DNA of 64,000 nt from JAWLBY01 sp041687455 (GCA_041687455.1 JAWLBY010000006.1:127289-191288); one strand, 5' to 3'; numbered from the stretch's first letter, positions 35,031-44,011 are shown. Notes: generated by a model from the letters alone, not told the origin. Numbers and translations are program-made.

Positions 35031-35792
35031 ATGCCGATCCGCGACAGTTCCTCACCGGACGCCAGCGCCCGCCAGCTCGTGCTGGTCGATGACGATCCGG
35101 AGATCCTCGATCTGCTCGGGCGCTATCTGAGCGGACACGGCTTCCAGGTCCGGCGCGCGGCGGACGGCGGCGAGATGCGCCAGCGGCTGGCCGAGTCGCC
35201 GGCCGACCTGGTGCTTCTCGATCTCGGCCTGCCCGGCGAGGACGGGCTCGAACTGATGCGTTACCTGCGCGCCCACTGGCAGTGCGCAGTGATCATCGTG
35301 ACCGGTCGCGGCGAATCGGTCGACCGCGTGGTCGGGCTCGAACTCGGCGCCGACGATTACATCGCCAAGCCGTTCGACCTGCGCGAACTGCTTGCACGGG
35401 TCCGCAGCGTGCTGCGGCGCACGCCGCCGGTCGACGCGCCTGCAGTGTCCGCAGCGACCGCTGAACCCGCCTCCGCACGGGTCGAGTTCGACGGCTTCGC
35501 GGTCGACCAGACGACCCGCCAGGTGTTCGGTCCCGACGGTGGCGAGCTGGCCCTGACCAACGGCGAATACGAGCTGCTGAAGGCCTTCCTCGACGAACCG
35601 AATCGGGTGCTGTCGCGCGACCATCTGATGAACCGGATCCACGGCCGCGACGCCGGCCCTTACGACCGGGCCATCGATGTCCAGGTCGGACGCCTGCGCC
35701 GCAAGCTCGAACCCGACGTCGAGCCGCCGCGGCTGATCAAGTCGGTGCGCGGGGCCGGCTACCTGTTCGCCGGCAGGGTGCGGCGTGACTGA
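35031..35792 (+). CDS. OmpR/PhoB-family response regulator
   Basis: The 253-residue regulator has a receiver (about 15-130: LVLVDDDPEILDLL with the acidic cluster, phospho-Asp in LVLLDLGLPGEDG, Lys in YIAKPFDLRELL) and a winged-helix DNA-binding domain (about 160-250: LTNGEYELLKAFL, NRVLSRDHLM, IDVQVGRLRRKLE). It belongs to the OmpR class, which controls sigma-70 promoters. Its last eight bases overlap the start of the downstream hybrid kinase, so they form one system. Confidence 0.93.
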   Translation: MPIRDSSSPDASARQLVLVDDDPEILDLLGRYLSGHGFQVRRAADGGEMRQRLAESPADLVLLDLGLPGEDGLELMRYLRAHWQCAVIIVTGRGESVDRVVGLELGADDYIAKPFDLRELLARVRSVLRRTPPVDAPAVSAATAEPASARVEFDGFAVDQTTRQVFGPDGGELALTNGEYELLKAFLDEPNRVLSRDHLMNRIHGRDAGPYDRAIDVQVGRLRRKLEPDVEPPRLIKSVRGAGYLFAGRVRRD

Positions 35793-37797
35793 GCAGACGA
35801 TGTACCGCGCGCTGTTCGAGACCGCGCCGGATGCGATGATCGTGGTCGATGGCGATGGCCTGATCCGGCTGCTCAATCCGCAGGCCGAACGCCTGTTCGG
35901 CTACCCGGCCGCGGACCTGGTCGGCCGCTCGGTCGAGGTGCTGATGCCGGATGAGATGCGCGCGTCGCACATCCACCATCGCGATCGCTACATGCAGGCG
36001 CCGCGGGTCCGGCCGATGGGGGGCAGCCAGGAGCTGATCGGCCAGCGCGCCGACGGCGAAGCGTTCCCGATCGAGATCGCGCTGAGTCCGATCCGGGTCG
36101 AGGATGTGCGCTATTTCGTCGCATCGATCCGTGACATATCCGAAACCCAGCGGGCCCGCCAGGCGCTGGTGCGGGCGCGCTATGACGCGGCGCTGGCCCG
36201 GATCGGCCAGACCGCGCTCGAATCGGCCCACGGCCTGCTGCTGGAGCAGTTGCCGCAGATGACCGCCGAGGCGCTCGGCATCGACGCGGTCGCGATCGCA
36301 CTGACCGATCCGCAGCGCAGCCACCTGCAGTTGCGTGCGGCGATCGGCATCGACGCGCCGTTGATGGATGCGCTGCGCTGGCGGCAGGACGGCCACGGCA
36401 TGCTGCAGCGGCTGTTTGCCGAGGGCCGCGCGATCGCGGTCCGCGACTTCGCCGAGCCGAGCGACGACGCGGCGGCCGCGGCGCTGGGACGTGCCGGATT
36501 CACCAGCGGTGCGCTGGTACCGCTGTTCGATCTCGATCGGCCGATGGGAACGCTGCTGGCGCTGTCGCGCAGCGAACGCGACTTCGATCGCGACGCACTG
36601 CATTTCCTGCAGTCGGTCGCCAACGTGCTGGCCGCCGCGGTGCAGCGCAACCGGACGATGGAGCAGCTCGCGCACGTCCAGCGCCTGGATGCGATCGGCA
36701 AGCTGACCGGTGGCATCGCGCACGACTTCAACAACCTGCTGACCGTCATCTCCGGCAACCTGCAATTGCTCGAGGCCGAACTGGCCGGTACTGCCGCCGC
36801 CGAATCGATCGACAGCGGACTGCGCGCGGTCAGCCGCGGCGCTGAACTGACCCGGAAACTGCTTGCGTTCGCTCGCCGCCAGCGGCTGGAGCCGCAGGCG
36901 CTCGAGGTCGGCAGCCTGCTCGACGACCTGGCCGGCATGCTGCGGCCGACATTGGGCGCGACGGTCGAACTGGGTTTCGAGGTCGCCGACGCACTGCCGC
37001 CGGTGTTCGCCGATCCCGGCCAGCTCGAATCGGCGCTGGTGAACCTGGCCCTGAATGCGCGCGACGCGATGCCGCGCGGTGGCCGGCTGAACATCTCGGC
37101 GCAGTTCGAGCGGGTCGAACCGGACCAGGCCGACGGCGATCTGAAATCGGGCGACTACGTCGTCTTCACGATCGCCGATACCGGCCTCGGCATGTCACCC
37201 GACGTGCTGGCCCGCGCGTTCGAGCCGTTCTTCACCACCAAGTCGACCGGCAAGGGCAGCGGGCTCGGGCTCAGCATCGTCTACGGTTTCGTCAAACAGT
37301 CCGGCGGCCACCTGACCGTCGACAGCCGACTCGGCTACGGCACCCGGATGCGGATCTTCCTGCCGGCCGCGGCCGTCACCGACGGCCGCGGCGGCCTGCG
37401 TGAACAGACTTCGACGACCGGTGGCAACGAGTGCGTGCTGGTGGTCGAGGACGAACCCGAGGTGCGTGGCGTCGCGGTCGCGTTCCTGCGCTCGCTCGGC
37501 TATCGGGTGCTGGCGGCCGGCACGGCCGACGAGGCACTCGCGGCGGCCGACGCGCATCCGGACATCGCGCTGCTGTTCTCGGACATCGTGCTCGGCCCCG
37601 GACTCAACGGCGGCGAACTGGGGCGCGAACTGCGCCGCCGGCGGCCCGGCCTGCCGGTGCTGCTGACCTCCGGCTATGAACGCGGCAGCGACGGCGATGC
37701 CGGCCAGGAACGCGAGTTCGAAGTGCTGCGCAAGCCGTATCGACGCGAGGAACTGGCTGCCGCCCTGCGCCGCACGCTGGAGTCGACGGCCGGCTGA
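35785..37797 (+). CDS. Hybrid sensor histidine kinase (PAS-GAF-HisKA-HATPase-REC)
   Basis: This 670-residue protein has no membrane segment, so it should be cytoplasmic. The domains are: PAS (about 1-125), GAF (about 130-285), HisKA with phospho-His in GGIAHDFNNLL (near residue 312), ATPase (NLALNARDAM, GLGMSPDVLARAFEPFFTTK, GKGSGLGLSIVYG) and a C-terminal receiver (about 545-665; Asp near residue 599 in LLFSDIVLGPGLNG). Such kinases sense internal signals and pass phosphate through their own receiver. It overlaps the upstream OmpR-type regulator by eight bases. The signal is not evident. Confidence 0.93.
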   Translation: MTEQTMYRALFETAPDAMIVVDGDGLIRLLNPQAERLFGYPAADLVGRSVEVLMPDEMRASHIHHRDRYMQAPRVRPMGGSQELIGQRADGEAFPIEIALSPIRVEDVRYFVASIRDISETQRARQALVRARYDAALARIGQTALESAHGLLLEQLPQMTAEALGIDAVAIALTDPQRSHLQLRAAIGIDAPLMDALRWRQDGHGMLQRLFAEGRAIAVRDFAEPSDDAAAAALGRAGFTSGALVPLFDLDRPMGTLLALSRSERDFDRDALHFLQSVANVLAAAVQRNRTMEQLAHVQRLDAIGKLTGGIAHDFNNLLTVISGNLQLLEAELAGTAAAESIDSGLRAVSRGAELTRKLLAFARRQRLEPQALEVGSLLDDLAGMLRPTLGATVELGFEVADALPPVFADPGQLESALVNLALNARDAMPRGGRLNISAQFERVEPDQADGDLKSGDYVVFTIADTGLGMSPDVLARAFEPFFTTKSTGKGSGLGLSIVYGFVKQSGGHLTVDSRLGYGTRMRIFLPAAAVTDGRGGLREQTSTTGGNECVLVVEDEPEVRGVAVAFLRSLGYRVLAAGTADEALAAADAHPDIALLFSDIVLGPGLNGGELGRELRRRRPGLPVLLTSGYERGSDGDAGQEREFEVLRKPYRREELAAALRRTLESTAG

Positions 37798-37851
37798 TCC
37801 GCCCTGCTGCGGCCCGGCCGGTCAGGAACCGGGCAAGGAGCGGATCGCGGC

Positions 37852-38589
37852 TCAGTGGGCGCGGCAGCCGCTGCCACTGAGCTGCTGCAGCAGATCGAAG
37901 TCAACCAGCTCGACGTTGCGACGCTGCACGTTGATCGCACCGCGAGCGGCCAGATGCGACAGGCTGCGGGCGACCGTTTCGAGCTGCAGGCCGAGGAAGC
38001 TGCCGATGTCCGCCCGGGTCATGCGCAGCACCAGTCGCCGGTCGCTGAAGCCGCCGGCGGCCTGGCGCGCGGCGAGATCGAGCAGGAACAGCGCAACCCG
38101 TGCTTCGGCACCGAGCGTGCCGAGCGCCAGCGTCCATGAACGCTCATGGCGCAGCGACGATGCCAGTGCCGCGGACAGCCGTGCCTGCAAGGCCGGCAAC
38201 TGTTGCGCGGCGATCAGTACCGGCGGGTACGGCAGCTCCCAGACTTCGCCCGAGTCGAGCGCGATCGCGTCGGACGCAAAGCGTTCGGTGCCGATCGCAT
38301 CGATGCCGAGCAGCTCGCCGCGCATCGGGAATCCGGTGATCCGCTCGCGGCCGTCCTCGGCGGCGACGCTGGTCTTGAAGAAACCGGCATTGACCAGGTA
38401 CAGGGCCTTGAACGGCTGACCACTGCGAAACAGGTGCTGGCCCGCCGATATCGGCCGGCGCACCACCGGCAGCACCCGCTTCAGCGCGTCGAAGTCGAGC
38501 ATGTCGACCGCCGACGACGCCGGCGTCGGCAGTACACGGCCATGGACAGTCCTGGTCGGGGCAGTGGTCGGGGCGAGAATCTGGCTCAT
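37852..38589 (-). CDS. Crp/Fnr-family regulator (FNR-like HTH, no Fe-S cysteines)
   Basis: The 245-residue protein has a sensory effector fold (about 30-150: ISAGQHLFRSGQPFKALYLVNAGFFKTSV, in parts AGQHLFRSGQPFKALYLV and ITGFPMRGELLGIDAIG), dimerisation helix and HTH (about 185-235). The recognition helix MTRADIGSFLGLQLETVARSLSHL resembles FNR/ANR (E-x-x-S/A-R), but the N-terminal Cys cluster for an Fe-S centre is absent. It could be a DNR- or ANR-like protein that senses NO or another signal. It is transcribed away from the RNR-like gene, with an FNR-type box in between. Confidence 0.9.
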   Translation of the reverse strand: MSQILAPTTAPTRTVHGRVLPTPASSAVDMLDFDALKRVLPVVRRPISAGQHLFRSGQPFKALYLVNAGFFKTSVAAEDGRERITGFPMRGELLGIDAIGTERFASDAIALDSGEVWELPYPPVLIAAQQLPALQARLSAALASSLRHERSWTLALGTLGAEARVALFLLDLAARQAAGGFSDRRLVLRMTRADIGSFLGLQLETVARSLSHLAARGAINVQRRNVELVDFDLLQQLSGSGCRAH

Positions 38590-38678
38590 GGTCGTTTCCG
38601 GCGGTTGTCCTCGGTGTGTGCACAGCTTGAGCGGACCGTGCAACGCGACGACGACAGCTCGGCAACGTTGTGTAACGG

Positions 38679-38689
38679 CCTGTAACAGG
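38679..38689. promoter_or_regulatory. Small inverted repeat in divergent promoter region
   Basis: CCTGT-A-ACAGG lies in the divergent region between the Crp/Fnr gene and the RNR-like gene and forms part of a direct repeat of TGTAAC (38671 and 38681). It is a possible second regulator site. Confidence 0.35.
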
Positions 38690-38706
38690 TGCGCGATGGC
38701 GTCGAC

Positions 38707-38720
38707 TTGATGACCGTCAA
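38707..38720. promoter_or_regulatory. FNR-type box
   Basis: TTGAT-GACC-GTCAA matches the FNR/ANR/DNR box TTGAT-N4-ATCAA in nine of ten positions. It lies between the divergent Crp/Fnr gene (start 38589) and the RNR-like gene. Its centre is 75 bp ahead of the chosen ATG at 38789, so activation from a class II position (-41.5) would put the start of transcription near 38755. The neighbouring Crp/Fnr protein has an FNR-like recognition helix. Confidence 0.65.
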
Positions 38721-38788
38721 GATCGGTGCTGGCCGGCGCCTCTACTGTGTGCTGCATGTCGCGCTCCAACCCCCCTGCCGCCGCCGTG

Positions 38789-39874
38789 ATGTCCACCAGC
38801 ACGCCGTTCCTCGATGCCGGCGCCGTCGAGGCGTGGGATGCGTGGGTCCGTTGGCGCTGCAACGGCGAGCTGCGCGACCTGACGATCGACGCCAGTTGGG
38901 ACCGGGTCGCCGCCGCACTGGCCTCGGTCGAACGCGCCGACCGGGAACGCTGGCAGCAGCGCTTCCGCGACGCGCTCGGCGAATGGCAGTTGCTGCCGGA
39001 CCCGCGGATCCTGTCTTCGGCCGGCACCGGCAGCCACGGGTGGGGCAACGCCGACCTGTGCGCGGCGCTGAACGCGGCCGCGTTCGTCCGCGATCCGTTC
39101 ACCGCCTGGGCGCAGTTCGACCGCTCGGCGTTCGAACAGTGCGCGACGCTGGCGGTACGGCTGCTCGATGATGCGATCGAGCTGGCCGGTGGCGCCGACG
39201 GCGAACCCTCATTGCAGATCGGCCTGATCGGAATCGCCGATGCGCTCGCACTGCTCGGCGTGCCATACGCCAGCGCCGGCGCGATCGAACAGGTCCGCGA
39301 CATCGCCCGGCTGCTCGCCCAGGGCACGCTGGCCGGCACGATCGAGCTGGCCGCCGAACGTGGCGCACGCGTGGCCGCCGGCCCGACCCGGCTGGCGCAT
39401 CTGCGGGTTCGCGGCATGCCCGACTGTCTTGTCGAGGCGGCCCGCCGCCACGGCCTGCGGCATGCCGCGCTGACCGCGATCGAGCCGATGCCGCGGCTCG
39501 CGCTGCTCGCCAACAACGTCGCCGACGCGCTCGATCCGCTGCCGGCCGGACACGGCTGGCAGACCATCGAGGCGCCCGGCCAGCCACGCCGGCTGCGCAG
39601 CTACGGTTACGCCCACGCCCTCGGCCAGCGCCATCTGCTCGGCGGCGCCGAGCACTGGTCCGGTTTCACGGCCGACATCGCAACCCTCGGCGTGCCGGCC
39701 CAGATCGAACTGCGGGCAGCGCTGGTCGGCTGGATCGATGCGCCGATCAGCTACCCGTACAGCGTCGGCGAGGAACCTGACGACAACGCACTGCAGCAGT
39801 GGCGCGAACTGGCCGGACGGCTCGCGCTGCCACCGCCGTGCTGGCGCCGGGTCGGCACCGAAGCGGCGGTCTGA
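38789..39874 (+). CDS. Ribonucleotide reductase large-subunit-like protein (catalytic motif not found)
   Basis: The 361-residue protein resembles the C-terminal half of class I/II ribonucleotide reductase large chains. Blocks in order are RLLDDAIELAG (about residue 130), the GLIGIADALALLGVPYAS block typical of RNR (about 150), and AERGARVAAGPTRLAHLRVRG. The canonical catalytic motif N-x-C-x-E is not seen; the corresponding region reads LSSAGTGSHGWGNADL. There is also no N-terminal ATP-cone. It may be a non-catalytic or altered RNR homologue. It is divergent from a Crp/Fnr gene, with an FNR box between. The start is uncertain (38756 or 38789). Confidence 0.65.
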   Translation: MSTSTPFLDAGAVEAWDAWVRWRCNGELRDLTIDASWDRVAAALASVERADRERWQQRFRDALGEWQLLPDPRILSSAGTGSHGWGNADLCAALNAAAFVRDPFTAWAQFDRSAFEQCATLAVRLLDDAIELAGGADGEPSLQIGLIGIADALALLGVPYASAGAIEQVRDIARLLAQGTLAGTIELAAERGARVAAGPTRLAHLRVRGMPDCLVEAARRHGLRHAALTAIEPMPRLALLANNVADALDPLPAGHGWQTIEAPGQPRRLRSYGYAHALGQRHLLGGAEHWSGFTADIATLGVPAQIELRAALVGWIDAPISYPYSVGEEPDDNALQQWRELAGRLALPPPCWRRVGTEAAV

Positions 39875-40001
39875 TCCGGAGCGGACGCGGCCCGGCAGCC
39901 CGCTGCACATCGTCGATTCAGCCGCGCCGAGCGAGCCTGAGCGTCGTTCCGGCGCGCGTTGGTGCGCCCGCCGATCGTCCCGGTGCAGCGCGGAGACACG
40001 C

Positions 40002-40559
40002 ATGGTCCTGACCGAAACCCCACAGCCGTCGCTCGGCATGGCGGCGCCGGCGTTCTCGCTGACCGGCATCGACGGCCTCGTGCATACGCGCGACAGTTGC
40101 CGTGGACCGAATGGCCTGCTGGTGATGTTCATCTGCAACCACTGCCCGTACGTGCAGGCAGTCCGCGACCGGCTGGTCGACGATGTCGCCGAACTGCACG
40201 CGCTCGGCATCGGCGTCGTCGCAATCAATGCCAACGATCCGTCGATCAGTCGCAACGACGATCTCGAGCACATGAAGCAGCAGTCCTGGGAATGGGGGTT
40301 CCGGTTCCCGTACCTCGTCGACGCCACGCAGCAGGTCGCACGCGAGTACGGCGCGGTCTGCACACCGGATTTCTTCGGCTTCAACCGCGAGCTGACGCTC
40401 GCCTACCGCGGCCGACTGGACGCTGCGGCGCGCGGCCCGCGGACGCCGGGCATGCGGCGCGAACTGGTCGAGGCGATGGGCGAAATCGCCGAAACCGGGC
40501 GCTCGATTCATCCGCAGCACCCGTCGATCGGCTGCTCGATCAAGTGGCGCGCGCACTGA
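40002..40559 (+). CDS. Thioredoxin-fold redoxin (peroxiredoxin-like)
   Basis: The 185-residue protein has a thioredoxin fold with FICNHCPYVQAV (about residues 44-55), a CxxC motif (Cys-Asn-His-Cys) typical of redoxin/AhpC-TSA-like proteins. Other features are NANDPSISRNDD, a QQVAREYGAVCTPDFF block with the conserved cis-Pro region (TPDFF) and a C-terminal HPSIGCSIKW. No signal peptide is visible, so it is cytoplasmic. It may act as a peroxiredoxin or thiol oxidoreductase. GGAGACACGC precedes the start. Confidence 0.85.
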   Translation: MVLTETPQPSLGMAAPAFSLTGIDGLVHTRDSCRGPNGLLVMFICNHCPYVQAVRDRLVDDVAELHALGIGVVAINANDPSISRNDDLEHMKQQSWEWGFRFPYLVDATQQVAREYGAVCTPDFFGFNRELTLAYRGRLDAAARGPRTPGMRRELVEAMGEIAETGRSIHPQHPSIGCSIKWRAH

Positions 40560-40602
40560 GGGGCACCGAAAAGGATCGACATCTTCACCGAGGAGCTTCG
40601 CC

Positions 40603-40893
40603 ATGCCGACCGTCAGAATCCGCCTGACCGGAACCGAAAGCGACACGCAATCGATGATCTCCATGCTGCACGGCCTCGATGGCATCGAACACATCGAGGA
40701 GGTGGCCGACCTGATGCCGCACATGGACGACGAGGATTCCAGCTCGGCCGGCCTGCACGATGTTCGCAACCTGTCGGTCCACGCGATCGAGGTCGAGGCG
40801 CCGGATGATCGCGCAGCCGAGCGGGTCCGCAACCTGGCCGATGCGGTCGCGGTCGACCTGCAGGTCACGGTCGAGATGGTCGACGAGTTCTAG
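40603..40893 (+). CDS. Hypothetical acidic protein (96 aa)
   Basis: The 96-residue product is acidic with alternating beta/alpha character (VRIRLTGTESDTQSMISMLH, then VEVEAPDDRAAERVRNLADAV and VAVDLQVTVEMVDEF). This resembles a ferredoxin-like small fold. A GAGGAGCTTCGCC ribosome site precedes the ATG. It lies 43 bp behind the redoxin and may be in its operon. No family is recognised. Confidence 0.75.
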   Translation: MPTVRIRLTGTESDTQSMISMLHGLDGIEHIEEVADLMPHMDDEDSSSAGLHDVRNLSVHAIEVEAPDDRAAERVRNLADAVAVDLQVTVEMVDEF

Positions 40894-40991
40894 CGACCTG
40901 TCGAAGTACATCCGTCGCGTGCGCGTTCGAACCGCGTGTCCGGCACAGGTCCGGCCTCGCACAAGTACCCGCCCGAAGGCGGCAATCGCCG

Positions 40992-41642
40992 TCAGGTGTT
41001 GCGCATCGAGGTCGGTCGGATCGCGCGCGAACGGCTGCGGCTGAACACATAGACGGTGGCCGGTGGCACGTTGCGCCAGGCGATGCCGGCGCGGCGGACC
41101 GACAGGCCGAGCTGTTCGATCACTTCGCGCGAGACCGGACAGCTCGGCCCGTAGGTGAACTGGATGAAGCGACCGGTCGGCCCCATCGCCTGGAACGCCG
41201 CGCCGAGGATCGCGCGCTGGGTCGGCTTGTTCATCGACAGCAGGCCGAGACCGGAGATGACCGCATCGGCCGGGCCGGCGCCGAGGTAGCCGGCATGCTC
41301 GGCGACGCGCGGCAGGTCACGGGCATCGCCGCATACGACGTGGGTGCCCGGGAAACGCTGGCTCAGATGCTGGTGCAGTTCCTCATTCAGTTCGAGCACC
41401 AGCAGGTTGCCGGGCAGGATGCCGAAATCGAGCAGTGCCTGCGTGAAGACGCCGGTTCCGCCGCCGAGTTCCACGACCCGCTCGCAGTCGTCCGGCAACT
41501 CGGCCAGCATCTGCCGCGCCAATTGCCGGCCGGACGGCGAAATCGCCGCGATCGACAACGGATTCTTCAGCCATTGGCGAAAGAACGTCCACTGCGGCGA
41601 AGTCGTGTCGACGTACCCGCGTGACCTGTGCCGCTTGCGCAT
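40992..41642 (-). CDS. Class I SAM-dependent methyltransferase (PmtA-like)
   Basis: The 216-residue protein has the Rossmann methyltransferase signature VVELGGGTGVFTQALLD (about residues 55-71), an acidic end of strand two (LLVLELNEELH), the motif DARDL and an ISGLGLLSM block. It looks like the phospholipid or small-molecule N-methyltransferase group (PmtA-like), with an N-terminal WLKNPLSIAAISPSGRQLARQM block. The substrate cannot be assigned. Both 41642 and 41690 are possible starts; neither has a strong ribosome site. It is divergent from the small secreted protein at 41753. Confidence 0.8.
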   Translation of the reverse strand: MRKRHRSRGYVDTTSPQWTFFRQWLKNPLSIAAISPSGRQLARQMLAELPDDCERVVELGGGTGVFTQALLDFGILPGNLLVLELNEELHQHLSQRFPGTHVVCGDARDLPRVAEHAGYLGAGPADAVISGLGLLSMNKPTQRAILGAAFQAMGPTGRFIQFTYGPSCPVSREVIEQLGLSVRRAGIAWRNVPPATVYVFSRSRSRAIRPTSMRNT

Positions 41643-41752
41643 CTCGTTGCCTGTGGCTGGTTTCGGCGGTGTTAATCCGTCGCCCGTCATGCTGCCTCGC
41701 CTGCATCTGCCCCCGGAACCCGAGCATTGCGCCGCGAAGCATCGAGGTCAAT

Positions 41753-42184
41753 ATGCCATTGCGCATGAGCGCGTCGCGGCTGGCGATCGCGCTTGCCGTA
41801 TCGACATCGGCGGCGGCAGGCATGGCCTGGGCAGGCGACGATGCGTCCTCGCGGCCGATCAAGCCGATCACCGACTGCATGGACCCGGGGCGCGTACGCG
41901 CATGGTCGAACCAGGGCGATCGGGTCGTCGTCGATGCCGGTCGGCGGCAGTACGTCATCGAACTGGCACACGGCTGCCCGGAACTTGACCTCAATCCGTT
42001 CCTCGGCTTCATCAGTCACAACCCGAGCGGGCGGATCTGCGGCGACGTCGGCGATCGCCTCGTGCCGCACGGCGCACATGCCTCGGTGCGACGCCAGTGT
42101 TCGATCCGGGGCATGCGGATGATCGACCGCGCCGAGTACGCGAGCATGATGAGCACGGCCGACGCCGTAGCGGCGGACCGCTGA
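41753..42184 (+). CDS. Small secreted DUF6491-like protein (143 aa)
   Basis: A signal peptide is clear (MPLRMSASRLAIALAVSTSAAAGMAWA, about 27 residues). The mature protein has a domain with CMDPGRVRAWSNQGDRVVVDAGRRQYVIELAHGCPELD (given in blocks CMDPGRVRAW, RRQYVIELAHGCPELD) and SGRICGDVGDRLVPHG, with four cysteines that could form two disulfides. This is the DUF6491 pattern, seen in small periplasmic proteins of Xanthomonadales and relatives, of unknown function. GAGGTCAATATG is the ribosome site and start. Confidence 0.8.
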   Translation: MPLRMSASRLAIALAVSTSAAAGMAWAGDDASSRPIKPITDCMDPGRVRAWSNQGDRVVVDAGRRQYVIELAHGCPELDLNPFLGFISHNPSGRICGDVGDRLVPHGAHASVRRQCSIRGMRMIDRAEYASMMSTADAVAADR

Positions 42185-42289
42185 CCGGCAGCCGAGCGGC
42201 TCAACATTCCGGCAGCGACGCCGGCGCTGGCGCGGCATCCGTCGGCTGATGCATGCTTTCGCCCGACCGGATCCGCACTGAATCGCCCG

Positions 42290-42922
42290 ATGTACACGCT
42301 TTTTCATGCACCCGGCACGGCCAGCATGGCCGTGCACTGGCTGCTGATCGAACTGGACCTTCCGCACGAGCTGCGCCGCATCGATCTCGCCGCCGGCGAG
42401 CACAAGCGGCCGGAGTATCTGGCATTGAATCCGAGCGGCGTTGTGCCGACGCTGCTGATCGACGGCCAGCCGTGTTCAGAGTGTGCAGCGCTGTTGCTCC
42501 ATCTCGGTGACCGGCACGCTGCCGGCCGGCTGGCACCGGCGCCCGATTCACCGCAGCGCGCCGCCTACCTGCAATGGATGCTGCACCTGGCCAATACGCT
42601 GCAACCACTGTTCCGGCAGTGGTACTACCCGGCCGAAGTAGCCGGCGACGCGGCGGTTGATGCGGTCAAGGCCTCCGCAGCGCGTCGCATCGAAGCGATA
42701 TGGGACCGGATCGACGAGCACCTGGTCAGCGCTGGCCCGCATTTGCTCGGCGGCGAACGTTCGGTGGCCGACTTCTACCTGACCATGCTGATGCGCTGGT
42801 CGCGCAACCTGCCGAGGACGGCACTCGACTGGCCACGGCTCGCTGTGCTGGCCGCGGCGATGAAAGCACTGCCGTCGTTTGCCGAACTGTACGCCCGGGA
42901 CGGGCTGACCGACTGGCGCTGA
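42290..42922 (+). CDS. Glutathione S-transferase family protein
   Basis: The 210-residue protein has a thioredoxin-like N-terminal domain (YTLFHAPGTASMAVHWLLIELDLPHELRRI, with NPSGVVPTLLIDG and a C-terminal S/E glutathione-binding pair in CSECAALLLHLGD) and a helical C-terminal domain (QWMLHLANTLQPLF; LGGERSVADFYLTMLMRW). It may conjugate or isomerise glutathione adducts; the specific reaction is unknown. It is independent of its neighbours, with dmeF 48 bp downstream. Confidence 0.88.
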   Translation: MYTLFHAPGTASMAVHWLLIELDLPHELRRIDLAAGEHKRPEYLALNPSGVVPTLLIDGQPCSECAALLLHLGDRHAAGRLAPAPDSPQRAAYLQWMLHLANTLQPLFRQWYYPAEVAGDAAVDAVKASAARRIEAIWDRIDEHLVSAGPHLLGGERSVADFYLTMLMRWSRNLPRTALDWPRLAVLAAAMKALPSFAELYARDGLTDWR

Positions 42923-42969
42923 GCGGCCCGAGGCTGGTTCAATCGGGCGATCGCAGCGGAACTCGATAC

Positions 42970-44001
42970 ATGCACAAGGACAACCCTTCCCGCTGGTCGC
43001 ACGAGCATGTGTTCGACCGCGGCAACCCGGCCGGTGAGCGTGGCACCCGCTGGGTGGTCTGGATCACCGCCGCGGCGATGGTGCTCGAGATCGTCGCCGG
43101 CTGGTGGTTCAATTCGATGGCATTGCTGGCCGATGGCTGGCACATGGGCACGCACGCACTGGCGATCGGGCTCAGCACACTGGCCTATTCGGCCGCACGG
43201 CGCTATTCGCGCGACCGCCGCTTCGCGTTCGGGAGCTGGAAGATCGAAGTGCTGGCCAGTTTCGCCAGCGCTGTGCTACTCGCCGGTGTCGCGGTGCTGA
43301 TGGTGGTGGAGTCGGCCCAACGGCTGGTCGCCCCGCAACCTATCCAGTATCGCGAGGCGCTGGTCGTCGCGGTGATCGGACTGATCGTCAATATCGCCTG
43401 CGTCGCGATCCTCGGTCATGCCGATCACGTCGGCGATGGCGAAAGCCACGATCACAACGGCCACTCGCATCCGCATCCGCATTCGCATTCGGAGCACGAT
43501 CACGACCAGGCGCCGTCCGCTGGCGCGGGCGACCGCCACGTCGACCTGAACCTGCATTCGGCCTATCTGCATGTGATCACCGATGCGCTGACTTCGGTGC
43601 TCGCGATCGGCGCGCTGCTCGGCGGCTGGCTGTTCGGCTGGGCCTGGCTGGATCCGATCATGGGCATCGTCGGTGCGGTGCTGATCGTGCTGTGGTCGAA
43701 GAACCTGATCGTCCGTTCGGCGACGATCCTGCTCGACCGCGAGATGGACCACCCGCTGGTCCAGCAGATCCGGGCCGAGGTCGAACAGTACCGGCCGCAG
43801 GCGCAGGATCAGGTGGTCGACCTGCATCTGTGGCGGGTGGGCCGCAATGCATTCGCGTGTGCGCTGACGATCGTGACGCACGACAAAAAACTCGACGCGG
43901 CACGCGTGCGCCAGCGGCTGGCGCAGCACGCCGAACTCGTCCATGTGACGGTCGAAATCCATCTGTGTCGCGCCGGCGAGGTGGCCGTCGACGACGCCTG
44001 A
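42970..44001 (+). CDS. dmeF: CDF-family Co/Ni efflux transporter
   Basis: The 343-residue inner-membrane exporter belongs to the cation diffusion facilitator family. It begins with a short cytoplasmic part (SRWSHEHVFDRGN), six predicted membrane helices, and the metal site motifs ALLADGWHMGTHALAIG (with DxxHxxxH-type Asp/His) and LHSAYLHVITDALTSVLA. A His-rich loop is present between helices four and five (HDHNGHSHPHPHSHSEHDHD). The N-terminal HxH motif and overall layout are typical of DmeF, which exports cobalt and nickel. The C-terminal cytoplasmic domain is normal. It converges on rlmL, with a gap of 10 bp. Confidence 0.92.
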   Translation: MHKDNPSRWSHEHVFDRGNPAGERGTRWVVWITAAAMVLEIVAGWWFNSMALLADGWHMGTHALAIGLSTLAYSAARRYSRDRRFAFGSWKIEVLASFASAVLLAGVAVLMVVESAQRLVAPQPIQYREALVVAVIGLIVNIACVAILGHADHVGDGESHDHNGHSHPHPHSHSEHDHDQAPSAGAGDRHVDLNLHSAYLHVITDALTSVLAIGALLGGWLFGWAWLDPIMGIVGAVLIVLWSKNLIVRSATILLDREMDHPLVQQIRAEVEQYRPQAQDQVVDLHLWRVGRNAFACALTIVTHDKKLDAARVRQRLAQHAELVHVTVEIHLCRAGEVAVDDA

Positions 44002-44011
44002 CCGGCCTTGC

